This document shows positions 58,078-64,000 of a stretch of 64,000 nucleotides of DNA, one piece after another. Each line of letters opens with the position of its first letter. Position 1 is the first letter of the stretch. A program made the translations under genes and the position numbers. The stretch comes from CAIMUS01 sp046347625 (GTDB taxonomy: Bacteria > Pseudomonadota > Gammaproteobacteria > Competibacterales > Competibacteraceae). The DNA is taken from contig JAXMFU010000002.1 of NCBI GenBank assembly GCA_046347625.1, positions 124,001 to 188,000 of the forward strand, read 5' to 3'. The notes under the pieces were generated by a model. That model was not told where the DNA came from and made no database searches. It saw only the letters and a list, made by a program, of their open reading frames with translations.

Positions 58078-59493
58078 TTATGACTCCAACGCAGCGCTTT
58101 TGAGCAAATCCCGCTTGCGGCAGGCCAGCAGTACCGCGACCGCACAGGAAGCCAGGCGCGCAAGCGTGTCATCGGAACGGCTGGTCAGCACGATCGGGAC
58201 CCGCGCGCCCAGCACGATCCCGGCTGCCGCCGCGCCGGCCAGATAGGCCAGTTGCTTGGCCAGCATATTGCCGGCTTCCAGATCCGGCACGACCAGAATA
58301 TCGGCTTCACCCGCGACCGCAGAGCGGATCTGTTTGGTCTCGGCCGCCTGCTTGGAAATCGCATTATCGAAGGCCAGGGGACCATCGAGAATGCCACCGG
58401 TAATCTGCCCGCGCTCGGCCATCTTGCAAAGCGCCGCGGCATCCATCGTGGCCTGCAGTTTGGGGGTAACGGTCTCCACCGCCGAGAGCAGCGCCACCTT
58501 TGGTTGCTCGATCCCCATGACCTGAGCCAGTTCGATGGCATTCTGCACGATATCGCGTTTATCCAACAGATCCGGCACGATGTTGATGGCCGCGTCGGTA
58601 ATGATCAGCGGCTTGGGATAGGTGGGCACATCCATTATGTAGGCATGGCTGATCCGCCGCTCGGTCCGCAGGCCGCCATCCGTGCGTACCACCTCGCTCA
58701 TCAATTCATCGGTATGCAAACTGCCTTTCATCAGAATCTGGCCATGGCCGGCCCGGACCAGTTCCACGGCCTTGGCGGCGGCGGCATGACTATGGGATAC
58801 GGCGATAAGTTCATAAGCGGCAATATCGACGCCCGCAGTCTGAGCGGCCGCCTGGATTCTGGCCGGTGGCCCGACCAGAATGGGCTGGATCAAATTGGCT
58901 TGGGCGGCGCGCACCGCGCCTTCCAGCGAAACCGCATCCGCCGGATGGACTACCACCGTTGCAATCGGCTCCAGTTGGGAGGTCATTTCCACCAGTTTTT
59001 TATGACGGGCGCCGCGTTCATCCAGATGGAAGGCAGGCAGTTCCGCCGGCGGGCTGCAAATCCTGACGGTCGGCGCCTGGACCCGGAGGGTGCCGCTGAA
59101 TACCCGCCCGCCCTGTTGATCCACACAGGTGCAATCCAGGGTGATGCTGTGATCGGCCCGATTTTTACCGGTCACCGTGAGGGTCAGTTTGATCGTATCG
59201 CCCGGCTGCATCGCCTTATGAAAATGCAGATGATATTCCAGGCAGAGGCCCCCCGGCCCCGGCAGTTGCGTGCCCACCACCCAGGAAATCAGTGCACTGC
59301 TCCACAGACTGGACGCCGCCACCTGTTGCAGCATCTCGGTGGTAGCGTAGAGCTCGCCGCTACGGCCGAAAGCCGTGTCACCCGCGGCCAGGATCACGAA
59401 CAGTTCCAGATCCCGTTCGCTCAGGGTGCGCACCGTACTGGCAATATCGCCAACCCGGATATCATCGAAGATGCGGTTGGGAAGGCATTCCAT
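58078..59493 (-). CDS. MaoC-like / phosphate acyltransferase fusion protein
   Basis: 471 aa. N-terminal hot-dog MaoC-like domain (~1-150): ALISWVVGTQLPGPGGLCLE is typical. The hydratase motif (normally D-x-N-P-x-H) is degenerate, reading AGDTAFGRSGELYAT, so hydratase activity is doubtful. C-terminal phosphate acetyl/butyryltransferase domain (~165-471): VHPADAVSLEGAVRAAQANL, LMKGSLHTDELMSEVVRTDG, RRISHAYIMDVPTYPKPLII, GILDGPLAFDNAISKQAAET and DLEAGNMLAKQLAYLAGAAA. Directly precedes phaC in genome order (same strand, downstream of it), suggesting a link to acyl-CoA and PHA metabolism. Confidence 0.88.
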   Translation of the reverse strand: MECLPNRIFDDIRVGDIASTVRTLSERDLELFVILAAGDTAFGRSGELYATTEMLQQVAASSLWSSALISWVVGTQLPGPGGLCLEYHLHFHKAMQPGDTIKLTLTVTGKNRADHSITLDCTCVDQQGGRVFSGTLRVQAPTVRICSPPAELPAFHLDERGARHKKLVEMTSQLEPIATVVVHPADAVSLEGAVRAAQANLIQPILVGPPARIQAAAQTAGVDIAAYELIAVSHSHAAAAKAVELVRAGHGQILMKGSLHTDELMSEVVRTDGGLRTERRISHAYIMDVPTYPKPLIITDAAINIVPDLLDKRDIVQNAIELAQVMGIEQPKVALLSAVETVTPKLQATMDAAALCKMAERGQITGGILDGPLAFDNAISKQAAETKQIRSAVAGEADILVVPDLEAGNMLAKQLAYLAGAAAAGIVLGARVPIVLTSRSDDTLARLASCAVAVLLACRKRDLLKSAALES

Positions 59494-59567
59494 CGGTTTT
59501 TATCCTCTTGGAGTCACGGGAAAATAGCAAGAACGGTGCGCAGGACGCACCCTACCGTTTTCTAGCG

Positions 59568-61307
59568 CTACGGCTGCAATACATACGTACCAGGGGCATT
59601 CTCCAAAGCGACATAACCTTTATCGGCATTGCCCAGGGACGGCGGCGGGGTCAGGCCGCTGGAGCGCTCCACCAGCCAGTGATGCCATTCCGGCCACCAG
59701 GAGCCGGGTTTGACCGGAGTGCGCTCGAACCAGGCATCCGGGTCCAGGTAAGGTCGACCTTCTATGTGGGTCGCCAACCGGTAATGGCGGTGCGGATGGC
59801 CCGGCTCGCTGACCACGCCGGCATTGTGACCGCCGTTGGTGAGCAGAAAAGTCAGTTCGGTATCGGCCTGCAATTGAATCTTGTAGACCGAATGCCAGGG
59901 TGCAACGTGATCCTGTTCGGTGGCCACCGCGAAGATCGGCGCCCGAATATCGCTGAGGGCGATCGGGCGATCGTCCACCAGATACTGGCCGTTGGCCAGG
60001 GCATTATGCAGGAACAGCCGGCGCAGATATTCCTTATGCATCTTGTAGGGCATCCGGGTGGTGTCGGCGTTCCAGGCCATCAAATCCGTCATGGGGCTGC
60101 GCTCGCCCAGCATATAATCGCGCACGACCCGCGACCAGATCATATCGTTGGAGCGTAAAAGCTGGAAAGCGCCGGCCATCTGGGTGGTATCCAGATAGCC
60201 CTTGTCCCACATGATATCTTCCAGGAAGGTCAACTGACTCTCGTCGATAAACAGCAGCAATTCCCCGGCCTGGCGGAAATCGGTCTGGGCGGCGAACAGG
60301 GTCATGCCGGCCAGGCGATCGTCGCTGTCCCGGCCCATGGCGGCGGCGGCGATCGCCAACAACGTGCCTCCGAGACAATAGCCGACCATATGAATGCGGC
60401 GCTCCGGCACGATGGCCGCCACCGCATCGATAGCCGCGCCCACGCCCAGGCGCAGATACTCGTCCATCCCCAGGTCGTGATCTTCGGCGCGGGGATTTTT
60501 CCAGGAAATCATAAAGACGGTATGACCCTGCTCCACCAGATACCTGACCATGGAATTATGGGGTGAAAGATCGAGAATATAGTATTTCATGATCCAGGCG
60601 GGCACGATCAGGATCGGCTCGGCGTAGACTTCCTGAGTCATGGGTTCGTATTGAATGACTTCGATCAGCCGGTTGCGATGGATGACCTTGCCGGGAGTGA
60701 TCGCCAGATTCTTGCCCACCTGGTATTTCTCGGTACCTGCCGGCTTCTCATTGGCAATGACCCGGCCTGCATCCTCGAGCCAGTTATGCCAGCCGTGCCA
60801 CAGGTTCATCCCTCCTTGTCGCAGGGTACGCTCCAGGATCACCGGATTGCTCCAGGGAAAATTGGACGGCGAGGCCATATCCAGCAACTGCTTGGCGACG
60901 AACCAGGTAACGTTCTTATGCTGTTCCGAGGGGCCGCGCAGGGCGGTGGTGGCGGTATACCACCACTGCTGTCCCAACAGAAAAGATTGGTAATAAATAT
61001 TGAAAGGCCACTGCCGCCATTCCGCTTCCTGGAAGCGATGATCTTCGGCCAGGGGCTGAACATAGGGTTCGGTTTCGGGATGCAGGGCTGCGCGCTGGCT
61101 GTAAACCGCCAGTTGGGCCAGCTTGCGCACCGTCTTGCGGGCCAGTTCCAGTTGCATGCCGGGCGACATGGCCAGATGCAGTGCCCAGTCCTGATAGGCT
61201 TGCGCCAGGGCGACCGGCGAGATACCCATCGTCATCCGCCCGATGGACGCACGCAACATCCGGTCCAGCGCGCTGCGGAAGGTGGGTTTCGATTCGAGAG
61301 GCTGCAT
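59568..61307 (-). CDS. phaC: Class I poly(3-hydroxyalkanoate) synthase
   Basis: 579 aa. N-terminal PhaC domain (FQEAEWRQWPFNIYYQSFLL; VTWFVAKQLLDMASPSNFPW) and alpha/beta-hydrolase catalytic domain. Nucleophile Cys311 in the lipase-like box MVGYCLGGTLL; acidic residue in ATEQDHVAPWHSVYK; catalytic His in LTNGGHNAGVVSEPG. Polymerises hydroxyacyl-CoA into storage granules. No phaA, phaB or phasin gene nearby. The MaoC/acyltransferase fusion follows 75 nt downstream. Confidence 0.96.
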   Translation of the reverse strand: MQPLESKPTFRSALDRMLRASIGRMTMGISPVALAQAYQDWALHLAMSPGMQLELARKTVRKLAQLAVYSQRAALHPETEPYVQPLAEDHRFQEAEWRQWPFNIYYQSFLLGQQWWYTATTALRGPSEQHKNVTWFVAKQLLDMASPSNFPWSNPVILERTLRQGGMNLWHGWHNWLEDAGRVIANEKPAGTEKYQVGKNLAITPGKVIHRNRLIEVIQYEPMTQEVYAEPILIVPAWIMKYYILDLSPHNSMVRYLVEQGHTVFMISWKNPRAEDHDLGMDEYLRLGVGAAIDAVAAIVPERRIHMVGYCLGGTLLAIAAAAMGRDSDDRLAGMTLFAAQTDFRQAGELLLFIDESQLTFLEDIMWDKGYLDTTQMAGAFQLLRSNDMIWSRVVRDYMLGERSPMTDLMAWNADTTRMPYKMHKEYLRRLFLHNALANGQYLVDDRPIALSDIRAPIFAVATEQDHVAPWHSVYKIQLQADTELTFLLTNGGHNAGVVSEPGHPHRHYRLATHIEGRPYLDPDAWFERTPVKPGSWWPEWHHWLVERSSGLTPPPSLGNADKGYVALENAPGTYVLQP

Positions 61308-61520
61308 GCTTTTTCCTCCGCGGGAAACGACCGCTGTTCAGCCGACGGATCGATCACACGGACCCGGCGGCAACAGCGGTTTTGTGCATTGCATCATTAT
61401 ACCGCAACCGCGTTACAGGCATGCTGAAGTTTGCCGGCGGGAGGAGCAGCAAGGACAGGGAAAGCGGGAAAGGCTTATGCGGGATCGGCCGACCCGAATG
61501 GACCGGCCGGTGGAAATGGC

Positions 61521-62423
61521 TTAGTTCGAACTGTAGGCTTGGCCCAGTTTTTCAGCCAGCTTTTCGAGATAATCGCGGAAATCGTTACCCAGTTCCTCAT
61601 GCTTGAGGCCGTATTCGATGTTAGCGATCAGATAGCCCAATTTGCTGCCGCAATCATAGCGCCGCCCTTCGAACTCGTAGGCCAGCACCTGCTCCTCCTT
61701 GAGCAATGCAGCGATCCCATCGGTCAACTGGATTTCGTTGCCCGCGCCGCGGGGTGTATTTGCCAGCAGATCGAAAATACGCGGTGTCAGAATGTAGCGG
61801 CCCACGACCGCCAGATTGGAAGGTGCTTCGGCCGGTTTGGGCTTCTCCACGATACTATCCACATTGCTCAGACTGCTGGCAAACGGCAGGGGATGGACGA
61901 TGCCATATTTGAAGGTTTCCTCCGGCGGCACCCGTTCCACGCCGAGGATAGAACATTGATATTTGTGAAAATGATCGGCCATCTGCGCCAGGGCGCCAGC
62001 ACCGGCGGAATCGATCAGGTCATCAGCCAGAAGAATGGCGAAGGGTTCGTCGCCGACCACGGCGCTGGCACAGAGGACTGCATGCCCCAGACCAAGCGCT
62101 TCAGGTTGCCGGATATACACACAGCTAACTCCTCGGGGTACGATATCTTGTACAAGTTTTAATAGATCGTGTTTGCTCCTGGTTTCCAGTTCCGATTCCA
62201 GCTCATAGGCTTTATCGAAGTGGTCCATGATGGAGTTTTTGGTGCGACCGGTGATAAATATCAAGGTATCTACCCCTGCCGCTACCGCCTCTTCGACGCC
62301 GTACTGGATGAGGGGCTTGTCCACAACAGTCAACATTTCCTTCGGATTGGCTTTGGTAGCCGGAAGAAACCGAGTCCCCAGACCGGCCACTGGGAAAACT
62401 GCCTTACGAACTTTCCGTTTCAC
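61521..62423 (-). CDS. galU: UTP-glucose-1-phosphate uridylyltransferase
   Basis: 300 aa from the GTG at 62423 with GAGG upstream (VKRKVRKAVFPVAGLGTRFL), the usual family start. Then ATKANPKEMLTVVDKPLIQY, YIRQPEALGLGHAVLCASAV, FAILLADDLID, GIVEKPKPAEAPSN-like VDSIVEKPKPAEAPS and LTPRIFDLL. Makes UDP-glucose for polysaccharide and glycogen-linked pathways. Confidence 0.96.
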   Translation of the reverse strand: MKRKVRKAVFPVAGLGTRFLPATKANPKEMLTVVDKPLIQYGVEEAVAAGVDTLIFITGRTKNSIMDHFDKAYELESELETRSKHDLLKLVQDIVPRGVSCVYIRQPEALGLGHAVLCASAVVGDEPFAILLADDLIDSAGAGALAQMADHFHKYQCSILGVERVPPEETFKYGIVHPLPFASSLSNVDSIVEKPKPAEAPSNLAVVGRYILTPRIFDLLANTPRGAGNEIQLTDGIAALLKEEQVLAYEFEGRRYDCGSKLGYLIANIEYGLKHEELGNDFRDYLEKLAEKLGQAYSSN

Positions 62424-62794
62424 GTAATCGACCTCGTCTTTTCTGATGGATAGCAAAACTTACCGCGATGCAGCAGCGTAACAAGAGATATAGAACCTGA
62501 GCAAGATTCAGTCCAAGGCGCAGCCTCAAGGGGCTCAAGTGCTTGGCATGATCTAGATAATACAACAATCTGATTATTATATGCTTATACTGGAACGAGG
62601 GTGGAAACTGTAAGAAAAATGTGAGATGGGTACGCAGAGAGCAAGCTTTGTGTAGCATTATTACTACATGCAGAGCCGTTTCATCTATGGAAGACAGGAT
62701 AAATTTTGTTTAAAAAAGCTTGATCTTCTGCCTTTAATGTGCTATTTATACTACATACTGTTTCTAAAAGCCTGCTTGCAAAGGAGTAATCTCA
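62424..62794. other. Divergent intergenic region before the last gene
   Basis: 371 bp, increasingly AT-rich to the right. TTGATC followed after 17 bp by TATTTA (about 62719-62747) is a weak promoter candidate for the rightward gene. No gene or hairpin recognised. Confidence 0.4.
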
Positions 62795-64000
62795 ATGTCA
62801 TTCTCTCTAAGCTCAACCATACCAGCCGACACCCAGGAAGAGTTCGAGAAAAATAGCTTTATATTCAAGAGCATCCTGGAAAAGCAACTCAAGGAAGACT
62901 TGGCTACCTTGATCAACGCTACGCAGCAGGTTGAGTTACCCTGGGCGATTGGACCGATTGCAGTTGTCAATGAGGATACCAGGATCAACCTCATCGAACG
63001 CATCCTCAATTCCCTGCGGTGGTTTTACTATCAGTTGTTTCCGGCCCCCTCCAGACAGCCCCACCTGCCCTTCCAGCGACTACTGGAACCCATTTATCAA
63101 GCTGAAGCCAAGGAGGTAACAAGCCCAGCCTATTTAGTGGTACATGCCCTGACCCGCAGTTATCTTGCGTTCACCCAGCCCCACTATCATGACTTTCTGT
63201 CCTCCGTACTGGCACGGGAAGACTTGGTTCTCAGTAACATCTATTCGGCCCCTTTCGCCAATCACGTTGCAACCTTGATCGAATTCCAAAACGCCCTGCG
63301 TACCGCTCTACTCAGCAAAGAGGAAAGCGAAGTTGGCGTCTGGACTGGAACGGAGTTCCGGCTTGAGCCGGATAGTGTTACATCCGTTCTGGCTCGTGAG
63401 ATTTTAAAAGAGTGGGAAGGTCCTACCGTCATCGCCAGGGACATAGTGCTCATGGCTCACCTCGCGGTTGCTCTCAGCTATGAGAACCGGTGGACGAGAT
63501 CCGCTCCTGAAGCAGCCCTTGGCGGCAGCACTACCGGTTCGTCTCGTCTTGAGCGACAACTCGGGCATGCACAAGATTTCTTGAAAAATTTTGCGGAAGA
63601 AGTCTCTGAGGCAGAGGGGACCTTGTGTATCTTCGAATTCGCCAGTTATGCCGCCGGTAAGGGTGGGTTAGAAAAGTTTGCGCAAACCTCCTTGCCGCCG
63701 CTCTTCCAGGAAGCGCTGCCGCATCGCGCCTGGTTGAGTTTTGGCCGCTTCTGGTCCAACAACGAAGCGGAACGGCTCAGAGCATGGCTCGCCAAGCAGA
63801 CGGGGCCAGTAAAATTTACAGAAGATAAATACCGCCGGCTGGCGAATCTACGGCCGCAACCCTTGGAGCAGTTGCGAACCCTCTTCGCCTATTTTGACCC
63901 GGCGCCCGCAGACCGATTTGAAGTTTTATTTAACAGTCAGCCGCCCAGAGTTATTTCTGCTCTCTCCGTTTGGGAACTGTTATCGGTTGCTTTTCGCTGG
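62795..64000 (+). CDS. Large unrecognised protein, continues past the window
   Basis: Open for 402 codons from the ATG at 62795, with AAGGAG 8 nt upstream, and still open at the window edge. The start reads SFSLSSTIPADTQEEFEKNS. The sequence is soluble, helix-rich and Leu/Ala-rich (LVVHALTRSYLAFTQP; ARDIVLMAHLAVALSYENRW; RLERQLGHAQDFLKNFAEEV). I recognise no motif or family. Stop-free length, ribosome site and codon pattern make it a real gene. Only the N-terminal part is visible. Confidence 0.85.
   Translation, partial: MSFSLSSTIPADTQEEFEKNSFIFKSILEKQLKEDLATLINATQQVELPWAIGPIAVVNEDTRINLIERILNSLRWFYYQLFPAPSRQPHLPFQRLLEPIYQAEAKEVTSPAYLVVHALTRSYLAFTQPHYHDFLSSVLAREDLVLSNIYSAPFANHVATLIEFQNALRTALLSKEESEVGVWTGTEFRLEPDSVTSVLAREILKEWEGPTVIARDIVLMAHLAVALSYENRWTRSAPEAALGGSTTGSSRLERQLGHAQDFLKNFAEEVSEAEGTLCIFEFASYAAGKGGLEKFAQTSLPPLFQEALPHRAWLSFGRFWSNNEAERLRAWLAKQTGPVKFTEDKYRRLANLRPQPLEQLRTLFAYFDPAPADRFEVLFNSQPPRVISALSVWELLSVAFRW

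Noticed and set aside
58252..59565. 437-codon frame antisense to the MaoC/acyltransferase gene
   Set aside because: Shadow frame; the opposite strand has clear acyltransferase motifs.

Overview
The window looks like a chromosomal segment of a gammaproteobacterium with a GC-rich backbone. The hda/perM/purM/purN neighbourhood, the paired stomatin/NfeD genes, class I polyhydroxyalkanoate (PHA) synthase, CbbR-type LysR regulator and Kai cassette fit a Competibacter-like or related environmental lineage. That placement is inference: no rRNA or ribosomal protein gene is present to test it.

Region 1 (1-15.9 kb) is an accessory island framed by two direct copies of a transglutaminase (tgpA) gene end. 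The copies are 1318 bp long and lie 14,530 bp apart. The left copy is cut by the window edge. The right copy has lost its 5' part and is fused to a scrap of a DUF58 gene. Between them lies an AT-rich co-directional run: SIR2-like protein, small coiled coil, STAND NTPase with 16 WD40 repeats (split by an ISAs1-like element), PIG-L deacetylase, glycosyltransferase and a mosaic TIR protein. The SIR2 and TIR proteins share a homologous ~80-residue domain, and the TIR protein also shares a coiled-coil motif with the small protein. I read the run as one candidate immune or conflict system.

Region 2 (13.0-25.3 kb) is a dense defence and toxin-antitoxin zone: YgiT-like/DUF4258, MNT/HEPN, VapBC, a DUF104-like orphan, a TumE-type pair, a single-chain TIR-CHAT-STAND-TPR protein plus a relic of its tail, an AAA/DUF4143 ATPase and a Uma2-like protein. 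REP-like palindromes are scattered through it.

Region 3 (25.4-38.7 kb) is mostly core: DUF3108, purN, purM, a CDP-alcohol phosphatidyltransferase, perM, hda, dodecin, wrbA, acylphosphatase, nfeD/qmcA, mobA, a lytic transglycosylase and cobS/cobC. A compact cluster of three perfect DnaA boxes lies at 32.55 kb. Several genes carry short tandem repeats at or just after the stop codon.

Region 4 (38.9-48.2 kb) holds a kaiC-kaiB-kaiB-hybrid kinase signalling cassette, then a hicB-hicA-adenine methylase set joined by 4-nt overlaps, a second YgiT-like/DUF4258 pair, a REP-disrupted antitoxin-like gene and an AT-rich membrane coiled-coil orphan.

Region 5 (48.2-64 kb) carries ilvBHC with a possible attenuation leader, a DUF4124 protein, proS, a decayed glycogen debranching gene, a CbbR-like regulator, rfbC/rfbD, a MaoC/phosphate acyltransferase fusion, phaC and galU. 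It ends in an unrecognised ORF that runs off the window. I saw no tRNA, rRNA or CRISPR array.
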